Source of the DNA: Fen-1273 sp035516035
Lineage (GTDB): Bacteria; Bacteroidota; Ignavibacteria; UBA10030; UBA6906
NCBI GenBank assembly: GCA_035516035.1
Contig: DATJAS010000044.1
Span: 19,854-83,853, forward strand
Length of the DNA stretch: 64,000 nucleotides
Direction of reading: 5' to 3'
Shown: piece after piece, positions 20,413 through 28,416 of the stretch
Numbering within the stretch: the stretch's first letter is position 1
Layout: each line of letters starts with the position of its first letter
Notes under the pieces: generated by a model
The model's input: only the letters and a program-made list of their open reading frames with translations
What the model was told of the DNA's origin: nothing
Databases searched by the model: none
Program-made: the position numbers and the translations under genes

Positions 20413-21518
20413 GCGGCCGGCCGACGTTCACGCTCGGGATCGAGGAGGAGTTCCAGACAGTCGACCCCGTCACGCGGGATCTGCGCTCCCACATCCAGTC
20501 CCAGATCATCGCGCAGGGCAAGATGCGCCTCCAGGAGCGTGTCAAGCCCGAGATGCACGGCTCCGTGGTCGAGGTCGGCACAGGCATCTGCCACACGATC
20601 GCGGAGGCGCGCCAGGAAGTGTGCGAGCTGCGACGGAACATGGTGCGGCTCGCCGAGGAGAACGGCATCCGACTTGCCGCCGCCGGCACACACCCGTTCG
20701 CCGACTGGAAAACGCAGGAGATATTCCCCGACGACCGCTACAGGGTGATCGTCGAGGATATGCAGCAGGTGGCGCGCGCAAACCTGATCTTCGGCCTCCA
20801 CGTCCACGTCGGGATCGAAGACCGCGAGACGACCATACAGCTCATGAACGCCGCCCGGTATTTCCTGCCGCACATCCTGGCGCTCTCCGTCAACTCCCCC
20901 TTCTGGAAAGGCTACAACACAGGGCTCAAGTCGTACCGGTGCAAGGTGTTCGACAAGTTCCCACGGACGAACATCCCCGACTATTTCCAGAGCTACGGCG
21001 AGTACGAGAACTTCGTCAACCTGCTCATCAAAACGCACTGCATCGACAACGCCAAGAAGATCTGGTGGGATCTCCGGCCCCACCCGTTTTTCGGGACGCT
21101 CGAGTTCCGGATCTGCGACATTCCCATGCGGGCCGACGAAACGATCGCGCTCGCCGCGCTCATGCAGGCGGTCGTCGTGAAGCTCTACAACCTCTACTCC
21201 GTGAACATGGGGTTCCGGCTCTACCGCCGCGCGCTTCTCATGGAGAACAAGTGGCGGGCGAGCAGGTACGGCACAGAGGGGAAGTTAATTGACTTCGGGC
21301 GCCAGGAGGAGCTTCCGGCGCGAGAGCTGATCGGCGAGCTGCTGGAGTTCGTTGACGACGTCGTCGACGGCCTCGGGAGCCGGAAGGAGGTGGAGTACGT
21401 CCGGCAGATCCTCCAGGCGGGGACCGGCGCCGAGCGCCAGCTCCGCGTCTTCGAGAAAACTGGTGACCTCAAGGCGGTCGTCGACTACATTATTGAAGAG
21501 ACTAAGTATGGATTGTAG
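20409..21518 (+). CDS. YbdK-family carboxylate-amine ligase (GCS2 superfamily)
   Basis: 369-aa member of the glutamate-cysteine ligase 2 superfamily. It starts FTLGIEEEFQTVDP, with the GIEEEF metal-binding motif, followed by MHGSVVEVGTGIC, AAAGTHPFADW, HVHVGIED and PHPFFGTLEFRICD, all family blocks. YbdK of E. coli has weak glutamate-cysteine ligase activity, but the biological reaction of most members is unknown. The start codon overlaps the stop of the ATP-grasp ligase, which strongly suggests consecutive steps on one product. A run of palindromic repeats follows the gene. Confidence 0.92.
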   Translation: MSGRPTFTLGIEEEFQTVDPVTRDLRSHIQSQIIAQGKMRLQERVKPEMHGSVVEVGTGICHTIAEARQEVCELRRNMVRLAEENGIRLAAAGTHPFADWKTQEIFPDDRYRVIVEDMQQVARANLIFGLHVHVGIEDRETTIQLMNAARYFLPHILALSVNSPFWKGYNTGLKSYRCKVFDKFPRTNIPDYFQSYGEYENFVNLLIKTHCIDNAKKIWWDLRPHPFFGTLEFRICDIPMRADETIALAALMQAVVVKLYNLYSVNMGFRLYRRALLMENKWRASRYGTEGKLIDFGRQEELPARELIGELLEFVDDVVDGLGSRKEVEYVRQILQAGTGAERQLRVFEKTGDLKAVVDYIIEETKYGL

Positions 21519-21530
21519 CACCCGATCCCG

Positions 21531-21567
21531 GTCATTGCGAGGCCGCCGCAGGCGGCCGAAGCAATCC
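21531..21567 (+). repeat. Dispersed palindromic repeat, copy 1
   Basis: Begins GTCATTGCGAG and ends GAAGCAATCC around a GGCCGCC/GGCGGCC palindrome. First of three copies between the YbdK-type ligase and the aminopeptidase gene. Confidence 0.85.
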
Positions 21568-21583
21568 ATGCCATGCCACCGCT

Positions 21584-21620
21584 GTCATTGTGAGGAGCGC
21601 TTTTTGCGACGAAGCAATCT
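21584..21620 (+). repeat. Dispersed palindromic repeat, copy 2
   Basis: GTCATTGTGAGGAGCGC, then GCGACGAAGCAATCT; a diverged copy with a T-rich centre. Confidence 0.8.
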
Positions 21621-21633
21621 ATGACAAGCCCCC

Positions 21634-21660
21634 GTCATTGCGAGCGAAGCGAAGCAATCC
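21634..21660 (+). repeat. Dispersed palindromic repeat, copy 3 (abuts aminopeptidase start)
   Basis: Short form GTCATTGCGAGC followed by GAAGCGAAGCAATCC. The ATG that follows it, also seen after copy 1 and (as CTATG) copy 2, is the start codon of the next gene. Confidence 0.85.
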
Positions 21661-22683
21661 ATGCCGACTGATCTCCTGAACATCCCCCTCGACCCCGATC
21701 TCCTCCCCGGCGCGCACAACGCGATCGCGGTCTGCCTTGCGGTGCGTCCCGGAGAGCGGGTCACGCTGATCACGGACGCGGCGTCTGAAGCAATCGGGGC
21801 CAGCATCTACCGGGAGATCCTGGGGGCGGGAGCGTCGTGCAGCGTCTTCCTCCTCGAGGACTTCGGGACGCGCCCCCACAAAACGATGCCAAGGGAAATC
21901 CTCGACGAGCTTGGCCGAAGCCAGGTGAGCGTGTACGCCGCCGTCGGCCAGCCGGGCGAGCTCGGGACGCGGATGGAAATGACCCGCGTGGTGAGCGAGC
22001 GGAAGATCCGCCACGCCCACATGATCAACATCAACCGGCGCATCATGACCGAGGGGATGCGCGCCGACTTCCGTGCTGTCGATTCGCTCAGCGCGCGCGT
22101 GCTTGACGCCGTGCAGGGCGCCTCGCGCATCAGGGCGACGACGCCGCTGGGAACTGATATCACCGTGGATCTCAGTCCCTCTCTCCGCTGGGTGAAGACG
22201 AGCGGTCTCATCAGTCCCGATCACTGGGGAAACCTCCCCGGGGGAGAGATCTTCACGTGCCCGGGCGCGGTCGAGGGGACGTTCGTCGTGGACGGCGTGG
22301 TGGGGGACTATCTCTGCGCGAAGTACGGCGACCTTGCTGCCGCGCCCCTCACCGTGGAAATCCGTGGGAGCCGGCTCAAAAGCGCTCGCTCGGAGAACCG
22401 CGGCCTGGAGCGAGAGTTCTGGGAATACTGCCACGCGGACGGTGAGAGCGACCGGGTGGGGGAGTTCGCGATCGGCACGAACCTCGCCGTGGATCACGTG
22501 ATCGGACACATCCTGCAGGACGAGAAGATCCCCGGGGTGCACATCGCATTCGGCAACCCGGCGGGAGAGCAAACGGGTGCAAATTGGACGTCGGGCGCAC
22601 ACATTGACGTCGTGGGAACGCGCTTCAGCATATGGGCGGACGAGAGGCAAATCATGTCGGACGGGAAGTTCGTGCTCTCATGA
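21661..22683 (+). CDS. M29-family aminopeptidase (thermophilic metalloprotease type)
   Basis: 340-aa protein of peptidase family M29 (AmpS/aminopeptidase T), two-metal enzymes that remove N-terminal residues from peptides. Family blocks include VRPGERVTLITD, TPLGTDITVDLS, NLPGGEIFTCPGAVEGTFVVDG, FAIGTNLAVDHVIGHILQDEKIPGVHIAFG and SGAHIDVVG; the Glu/His ligands of the C-terminal half are visible in these. It is somewhat shorter than the typical 370-410 aa. The ATG abuts, and appears supplied by, a palindromic repeat, with no ribosome binding site; no other start exists before the domain. It belongs to the amide-ligase run. Confidence 0.9.
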   Translation: MPTDLLNIPLDPDLLPGAHNAIAVCLAVRPGERVTLITDAASEAIGASIYREILGAGASCSVFLLEDFGTRPHKTMPREILDELGRSQVSVYAAVGQPGELGTRMEMTRVVSERKIRHAHMININRRIMTEGMRADFRAVDSLSARVLDAVQGASRIRATTPLGTDITVDLSPSLRWVKTSGLISPDHWGNLPGGEIFTCPGAVEGTFVVDGVVGDYLCAKYGDLAAAPLTVEIRGSRLKSARSENRGLEREFWEYCHADGESDRVGEFAIGTNLAVDHVIGHILQDEKIPGVHIAFGNPAGEQTGANWTSGAHIDVVGTRFSIWADERQIMSDGKFVLS

Positions 22684-22720
22684 GCTTCTCCGGGCGCTCA
22701 CGCCACCAGGGGCACATTAG

Positions 22721-23908
22721 ATGATCAGCGAACTGCGAAGCGAATTCAACAGGCAGTGGACGCCGGAGCGGTACCAGCGGCTCCTTGAGCGGCTCGACGC
22801 CCGCTGCGGCACGCATGTCGGATTCCGCGTGTGCGAGACCCCGATATTCATCCCCGGCCCGTTAATGCGCGCCATGGAGGAGGGTGGGCGGGAGATCATG
22901 GAGCAGCTCGCGGATAGCGCGGAATACCGCTCGGCCTCAGAAGCGGCGATACCGGAGCGCTACCGCGCCATGCGCGAGGACCCCCACCCGCTCTTTGCTG
23001 CCGTCGATTTCGGCATCGAGAGGACCCCCGATGGGAGGCTTCACCCCAGGCTGATCGAGCTTCAGGGGTTCCCCACGCTCTTCGCGTACCAGCCAGTGCT
23101 TTGCCAGGAGTACGGCGCGGTTTACGATATTTCTCCCGATCTCGCCCAGTACGCGCACGGAATAGACGGCGAGGCGTACGGCCGCCTGTTCCGGTCGGCT
23201 GTCCTGGGAAACCGCGCTCCCGAGAACGTCATCCTGATGGAGATCGACCCGCTGAAGCAGAAAACATTACCCGATTTCCTGTTGACAACGCGGCTCTGCG
23301 GCGTTGCAACCGTCAATATCAGGGAGATCGTGAGGAAAAAAAGGAGGCTCTACTACAAAAAGGGAGCAACACTGGTTCCGATCGACCGTATCTACAACCG
23401 GGTGATTCCTGAGGACCTGGAGAGATCCGGAGCGCGCGCGCCGTTTGCGTTCTCCGAGGATATCGAGGTCGAGTGGGCCGGCCATCCCAACTGGTTTTTC
23501 CGCATGAGCAAGTTCTCGCTTCCCTTCATCGTCCACCCCGCGGTCCCCGAGACGCTCTTTCTCGATGCGGGGGCGTCGCGCATGGGGGACCCGCGTGAGT
23601 GGGTGCTCAAGCCCCTCTATTCCTTTGCCGGGAGCGGCGTGAAAGTCTCTCCTTCGCGTGCGGACATCGACGCGATCCCGCGCTCGAAACGGCGCGAGTA
23701 CATACTCCAGAAGCGCGTGGAGTATGCTCCCGTGGTCGAGACTCCCGCGGGGGGGACGAAAGCGGAGGTGCGGATTCTCTATATCTGGACGGACCGGCCC
23801 GTGCCCGTCCTCAACCTTGTCCGGCTCGGACGCGGCGCCCAGATGGGGGTCGACCACAACAGGACGATGGACTGGGTGGGCGGATCGGCCGGCTTCTGGA
23901 CCGCATGA
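22721..23908 (+). CDS. ATP-grasp-like ligase of unknown specificity
   Basis: 395-aa protein without an obvious named family. The C-terminal half has ATP-grasp-like motifs in normal order: WVLKPLYSFAGSGVKVSP (Lys and Gly-rich loop), YILQKRVEYAP, AEVRILYIW and LNLVRLGRGAQMGVDHN. The N-terminal half has LIELQGFPTLFAYQP, a segment I associate with conserved hypothetical proteins of Bacteroidota-like bacteria. It is therefore a probable second ATP-grasp amide ligase in this locus. Spacing of 37 bases from the aminopeptidase supports co-transcription. Fold assignment is inference from motifs. Confidence 0.6.
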   Translation: MISELRSEFNRQWTPERYQRLLERLDARCGTHVGFRVCETPIFIPGPLMRAMEEGGREIMEQLADSAEYRSASEAAIPERYRAMREDPHPLFAAVDFGIERTPDGRLHPRLIELQGFPTLFAYQPVLCQEYGAVYDISPDLAQYAHGIDGEAYGRLFRSAVLGNRAPENVILMEIDPLKQKTLPDFLLTTRLCGVATVNIREIVRKKRRLYYKKGATLVPIDRIYNRVIPEDLERSGARAPFAFSEDIEVEWAGHPNWFFRMSKFSLPFIVHPAVPETLFLDAGASRMGDPREWVLKPLYSFAGSGVKVSPSRADIDAIPRSKRREYILQKRVEYAPVVETPAGGTKAEVRILYIWTDRPVPVLNLVRLGRGAQMGVDHNRTMDWVGGSAGFWTA

Positions 23909-23948
23909 TCACCATGACGAGGATAACTCACACATGACCGGAGACCCC

Positions 23949-25859
23949 ATGAACCCGTTGCGCGATTTCACGCTCTGCCTTCTCGGACTCTCCCTGGCGG
24001 CGTCCACTGGCGCCGTCAGCCAGCAGGAACGGGACCGCTCGAAGATTCCCGAGAAGTACCGCTGGAATCTCGCCGACATCTATCCGGACGACGAGGCATG
24101 GGCGAAGGCTAAGGACGCATTCGTCGCGAAGATCGGCCCCGCGGACAAACCCGAAGGGGTGATGGAACAGTTCCGGGGAAAACTCGGCGAATCGCCGGCG
24201 ACGCTTCTCGCCTGCCTCAACGGATCAAGCGACCTGGCAAAAGAATACGCGCGGCTTTCCGTGTACGCGAGCCTGCTCTCGGACCAGGATATCAGCATCG
24301 CGGCGAACGTCGAAAAGGTACAGACGATCGGCCAGGCGGGCTCGACGTTTGGGGCGAAGCTGTCGTTTATCGAGCCCGAGCTGCTTCAGGTAGGAAAGGA
24401 AAAGATTGAAGGCTTCATCGCGGCGGAGCCGAAGCTCGGGATCTACAAGCACTATCTCGAAGACGTCCTTCGCCGGAAGGCTCACACCGGGACGGCGAAC
24501 GAGGAGAAGATCATTGCCGATGCCTCGCTTATGGCGGATGCGCCGAGCAACATGTACGGCGTCTTCTCCAACGCGGACTTTCCGTTTCCGTCCGTGACGC
24601 TGAGCGACGGGAAGACCGTGAAGCTGGACAAGGCCGCGTTCGCGCTCTACCGGGCCGTGCCCAACCGCGACGACAGGATGAAGGTGTTTGACGCATTCTT
24701 CGGGGCGATCGACAGGTACCGCGGGACATTCGGGACGCAGCTCTACGCCGAAGTCAAGAAGGATATGTTCTACAAGTCCGCCCGCAAGTACGGTAGCTCG
24801 CTTGAGGTGGCCCTCGACGCCGACAATATCCCCGTGGCGGTGTACAAAGGACTGGTGAAGAGCGTCAATGACAACCTGGCGACGTTCCACCGCTACCTGA
24901 AGCTCCGGGCCCGTATGCTGGGGGTCGATCAACTCCATTATTACGACCTCTATTCCCCCGTGGTGAAAAATACTGATATCAACTACACCTACGAGGAGGC
25001 AGAGAAGCTGGTGCTTGCGTCGCTCGCGCCGCTCGGGGCGGACTACATCGCGGTGGCCAAAAAGGGGTTCGCCGACCGGTGGCTCGACGTCTACCCGAAC
25101 ACTGGGAAACGCTCCGGGGCGTATTCGCAGGGGGCTGCCTACGACGTCCATCCCTACATGCTCCTCAACTACAACGGGAAGTACGACGACGTGAGCACGC
25201 TTGCCCACGAGTTCGGCCACACGATGCACAGCTACCTGGCGAACACGTCACAGCCGTGGCCCACGTCCCAGTACTCGACGTTCGTCGCGGAGGTCGCCTC
25301 CACGTTCAACGAGGCGCTCCTGATGGATTACATGCTCAAGACGGTAAAGGACGACGACGTGCGCCTCTCGATGCTGGGGAGTTATCTCGACGGGATGAAG
25401 GGGACGCTCTTCCGGCAGACGCAGTTCGCCGAGTTCGAGCTCGCGATCCACGATTCCGCCGAGAACGGCGTCTCACTTACCGGGGACATGCTCGACGCGC
25501 TCTACGAGAAGATCACGCGCCGCTACTACGGGCACGACCAGGGGATCTGCATCGTCGACAGTAGCGTCCGCGCCGAGTGGGCCTACATCCCCCACTTCTA
25601 CTACAACTTCTACGTCTTCCAGTATGCGACGTCGGTGACGGCGAGCTCCGCGCTCTCGGAGCAGGTGCTCGGCGGCGACAAGGGGGTCACGAAAAAGTAC
25701 CTGGAGATGCTCCACTCCGGCGGCTCTGACTACCCCATTGAGCTGCTGAAGAGAGCGGGGATCGACATGACCACCCCGGTGCCGTTCCAGCTTGCGATGA
25801 AGAAGATGAACAGAGTGATGGACGAGATGGAGAAGATACTGGAAAAGAAGAAGCACTAA
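23949..25859 (+). CDS. pepF: Oligoendopeptidase F-like M3B metallopeptidase, exported
   Basis: 636-aa zinc peptidase that cuts short peptides. The ATG at 23949 is chosen over 23934 because GGAG lies seven bases upstream and it starts a signal peptide (LCLLGLSLAASTGAVSQ). The active site LAHEFGHTMHSYL gives His420, Glu421 and His424, with the third ligand in EVASTFNEALL. Most PepF enzymes are cytoplasmic, so the signal peptide points to a periplasmic peptide scavenger. Length matches the family. It is the last gene of the ligase/peptidase run; a run of A residues follows its stop, with no terminator hairpin. Confidence 0.93.
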   Translation: MNPLRDFTLCLLGLSLAASTGAVSQQERDRSKIPEKYRWNLADIYPDDEAWAKAKDAFVAKIGPADKPEGVMEQFRGKLGESPATLLACLNGSSDLAKEYARLSVYASLLSDQDISIAANVEKVQTIGQAGSTFGAKLSFIEPELLQVGKEKIEGFIAAEPKLGIYKHYLEDVLRRKAHTGTANEEKIIADASLMADAPSNMYGVFSNADFPFPSVTLSDGKTVKLDKAAFALYRAVPNRDDRMKVFDAFFGAIDRYRGTFGTQLYAEVKKDMFYKSARKYGSSLEVALDADNIPVAVYKGLVKSVNDNLATFHRYLKLRARMLGVDQLHYYDLYSPVVKNTDINYTYEEAEKLVLASLAPLGADYIAVAKKGFADRWLDVYPNTGKRSGAYSQGAAYDVHPYMLLNYNGKYDDVSTLAHEFGHTMHSYLANTSQPWPTSQYSTFVAEVASTFNEALLMDYMLKTVKDDDVRLSMLGSYLDGMKGTLFRQTQFAEFELAIHDSAENGVSLTGDMLDALYEKITRRYYGHDQGICIVDSSVRAEWAYIPHFYYNFYVFQYATSVTASSALSEQVLGGDKGVTKKYLEMLHSGGSDYPIELLKRAGIDMTTPVPFQLAMKKMNRVMDEMEKILEKKKH

Positions 25860-25906
25860 AAAAAAAATTAATTCAATAACGCGTTGAATGCAGAGCCGAC
25901 TATTGA

Positions 25907-27127
25907 CTACCTGACTTTGAACAAATACCGGCCAGAGGGCTGATCGCATCCGACATACACCTTGCCGTCAGCACTGATTGCGGGATCGGAATCGATGTCG
26001 GGGACAGTTCCGTCCAGGTTTCTGAGACTCAACCGGAACTTTGGCGTCCCGTTTGGATAAAGCGCCATGAAGTTGACGCTATCTGCCGCTGTAAGGCCCG
26101 TCGACCATCCGAAATACAGGGTGCCATCACGGTCGATTGCCGGAACCGACTCGAGATTCGCCACGCTCGGCAGTTGATAATTCCACTTGGGGTTACCTGC
26201 ATAATCAAATGCAAAGACTCCCTGATTACCAGCAATGTAGATCGATCCGTCCCATCCAATTATAGGATTGAGTTCGTAAAGATAACCCCAGTTAATCCCC
26301 CGCGCTACCCACCGGACAGCACCCGACGGAGTGAGCGAATAAAGGGCGTGCTGGCTGTCTCCGATGTAGATATTCCCATCATTATCAACGGCCGGATCTG
26401 AGCCGCCAATCACAAATCTCCACCTGAGCGTCCCGCTCGTATCCAACGCATAGAGCGCCTTTAGCCCGGTTGCATAAATGGTGGCCCCGTCGGGTGACAT
26501 GGTAGGAGAAGTCCCGAGTGGATCGGTGCTGTCGGGTTTCACTTTCCACCGCAGTGACCCATCCTTACGAATTGCATAAAGCGAATCTGATGCAAAGAAC
26601 ACCGTCCCTCCGTCCCTGGAAATTGTTGGCGTGAATGGCGTGATCCCGTTGGGTGCGAATGGATACTCCCAATTGAGATTGCCACTGCGATCGTGGGACA
26701 CAAGGAACAGTCCTGCCCATCCGTAGATTGAGCCGTCACTCGAGATCACCAATGAACCGCTGGACGAGCCTTCGGCGGCTTGCCACTCCACGCTTCCCGT
26801 TTGAGAGACGGCAGTCAGTGAACCAGAAAATGTGCTGAAATATACCGAGCCGTCTACATCGATAGCCGGCGAGCAATACACAGCACTTCCTGCATCTACA
26901 CGCCATTCCATAGCCCCCGATTGTGGCCCGGCATAGGAGCTTCTGCCCGTGTGTTGCGGGTCGTGTAGCCGCATCGGCCACGCTGAACTTGCGAGGCCTG
27001 GCCACGGGATGTTTACTTGCTGCTTCGTGACCCAATTGTTGCTGGGGCCCGGTTCAACAATCGTTCTTTTCTTGGTGCAAGAGAAGGAAGAGAGGAGCAA
27101 AAACAGAAGAAGCAAAGTCCGTTTCAT
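25907..27127 (-). CDS. PQQ-like beta-propeller lipoprotein
   Basis: 406-aa lipoprotein with signal peptide and lipobox ending FSC at about residue 18. The rest consists of 7-8 blades with the PQQ/BamB-like pattern (ID.DGSVYFST, SSDGSIYGW, PDGATIYATG, DNDGNIYIG, WDGSIYIAG, DRDGTLYFG). Such proteins are binding scaffolds rather than proven enzymes. The region has visibly lower GC than its flanks. A ribosome binding site (GAGG) lies before the ATG, and a good promoter is 95 bases further up. Confidence 0.85.
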   Translation of the reverse strand: MKRTLLLLFLLLSSFSCTKKRTIVEPGPSNNWVTKQQVNIPWPGLASSAWPMRLHDPQHTGRSSYAGPQSGAMEWRVDAGSAVYCSPAIDVDGSVYFSTFSGSLTAVSQTGSVEWQAAEGSSSGSLVISSDGSIYGWAGLFLVSHDRSGNLNWEYPFAPNGITPFTPTISRDGGTVFFASDSLYAIRKDGSLRWKVKPDSTDPLGTSPTMSPDGATIYATGLKALYALDTSGTLRWRFVIGGSDPAVDNDGNIYIGDSQHALYSLTPSGAVRWVARGINWGYLYELNPIIGWDGSIYIAGNQGVFAFDYAGNPKWNYQLPSVANLESVPAIDRDGTLYFGWSTGLTAADSVNFMALYPNGTPKFRLSLRNLDGTVPDIDSDPAISADGKVYVGCDQPSGRYLFKVR

Positions 27128-27222
27128 GTAGCCGCCTCACTCGTCTCGCGTGAGAGTTTCGATCTGCGAACGACAATCCTGCCCGCCACGGCGACAGAGA
27201 AACGCTCCCCACGAGTGACTTG

Positions 27223-27251
27223 AATCTAGCCTCCCCCCCAGCCACAGTCAA
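27223..27251 (-). promoter_or_regulatory. Promoter of the propeller lipoprotein gene
   Basis: Minus strand TTGACT, 17-base spacer, TAGATT. It leaves a leader of about 90 bases before the ATG. Confidence 0.55.
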
Positions 27252-27319
27252 TTGCGCGTGTTGGGTGTCATGCTGAGCGGAGAAAAACCTGTCATTCTCA
27301 ATACCATCAGCGGAGCCGA

Positions 27320-27348
27320 TTGACATTCGGCGGAGAGGGGGATATCTT
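27320..27348 (+). promoter_or_regulatory. Promoter of the small exported protein gene
   Basis: TTGACA, a 17-base spacer and TATCTT, with the start codon 28 bases further on. The -35 and the next eight bases (TTGACATTCGGCGG) recur exactly at 47009, upstream of the ABM-domain gene. Confidence 0.6.
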
Positions 27349-27376
27349 CAGGAAAATCATCTGGGATGGAAGAGAA

Positions 27377-27946
27377 ATGAAGATCATTGGGATGATTCTC
27401 GCTGTAGCGCTCTGCACAGCCAACGCACGCAATCAGGATCTCCCGGCAGCCGCGAGAAATGCTCTTGATACCAGATTCTCGCACTGGCATTTCCGACCCG
27501 CTCACATCCCGAGTCCGTGCGACACTCAGAGCGCCAACCCAGTTCTTCTCACCGCGGTTCAGAAATGCAATCTCAACGACGATCAGACACCAGATTATGC
27601 GGTGGTGGTGACCACAGGTGATGATTTGCAGATGATGGAGTACTTCCTTGCCCTCGTCTCGAACAGTGACAGCTTCGATGTGTTTGTCATCGATTCAGCC
27701 CGAAACCATTTTGGCGCAGGGGAGCGGTTACTGCAAATTGTGCACGCCGGTGATTCCACCGCCTTTTTTGACGACGAAGAGGAAGTCGCCAGGTATGGCA
27801 AACTCGTCGACGACAACATGATGATTGTCTTTCCGACTGACGCGCTTGAGACCTCGCCAGGATGTGAGGCACACTACGGAAGGTTGGAGTACGATGTGTA
27901 CGTCTTCATTCGTGGGAGATTCTTGTCATTTGGTGCGGCTGACTAG
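27377..27946 (+). CDS. Exported protein of unknown function
   Basis: 189 aa from the Met of MKIIGMILAVALC, which starts a signal peptide and has GGAAGAG just upstream. The mature part is acidic with two or more Cys residues (SPCDTQ, VQKCNLNDD, SPGCEAHYG) that could form disulphides. The segment CNLNDDQTPDYAVVVTTGDD resembles calcium-binding-like FG-GAP or EF-loop turns, but no family is recognised. Confidence 0.7.
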   Translation: MKIIGMILAVALCTANARNQDLPAAARNALDTRFSHWHFRPAHIPSPCDTQSANPVLLTAVQKCNLNDDQTPDYAVVVTTGDDLQMMEYFLALVSNSDSFDVFVIDSARNHFGAGERLLQIVHAGDSTAFFDDEEEVARYGKLVDDNMMIVFPTDALETSPGCEAHYGRLEYDVYVFIRGRFLSFGAAD

Positions 27947-28000
27947 TGAGGGGCTGGGTCTGGTTGGAAAGAGGATTGAGTCAATTAGGAGGAGTCACAT

Positions 28001-28273
28001 ATGGTACCGAAGCGCCGCCAGCCGACGCACCCGGGTGAAATCCTCAAGGAAGAGTTCCTCCGTCCGATGGGCATGAGCCAGGTTGAGTTGGCCCGGCGTA
28101 TGGGTGTTCCAATCCAGCGGGTAAACACGCTGATCAACGGGAAACGCGATATGACCGCTGAGACAGCCATCCTGCTGTCTCGTGTACTAAAGACCACGTC
28201 CGAATTCTGGATGAATCTCCAGGTCGCGGTTGATCTTTTGAGAGCTTCCCGGAGCATCGGGCATACAGCATAG
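28001..28273 (+). CDS. higA: HigA-family antitoxin, no toxin partner seen
   Basis: 90-aa XRE-type DNA-binding protein. The N-terminus THPGEILKEEFLRPMGMSQ and the helix-turn-helix region (VELARRMGVPIQRVNTLING) are diagnostic for HigA/VapI antitoxins, which bind their own promoter and neutralise an mRNA interferase. A strong AGGAGG site precedes the ATG. HigB is normally the adjacent upstream gene, but no HigB-like frame is present in 27947-28000 or just downstream. It may be a solitary regulator or the remnant of a lost module. Confidence 0.88.
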   Translation: MVPKRRQPTHPGEILKEEFLRPMGMSQVELARRMGVPIQRVNTLINGKRDMTAETAILLSRVLKTTSEFWMNLQVAVDLLRASRSIGHTA

Positions 28274-28416
28274 CACTCAGCGGCCGGAGGTTAGCAGCAA
28301 GCCAATTTCTCCAAGTCAATCCCTGCGCGATATTGAACGGCGAACAAGAAAACTGCGGAACTACGAATGGCGACGGGTCGGGCCGGAGGGGCAGAACTCT
28401 GAATGCTGAATTCTGA
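28274..28416. other. Gap with short direct repeats
   Basis: No gene is supported here. Near 28396-28424 the motif CTGAAT(G/T) is repeated three times around a GAATTC palindrome. No promoter or terminator was recognised. Confidence 0.35.
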
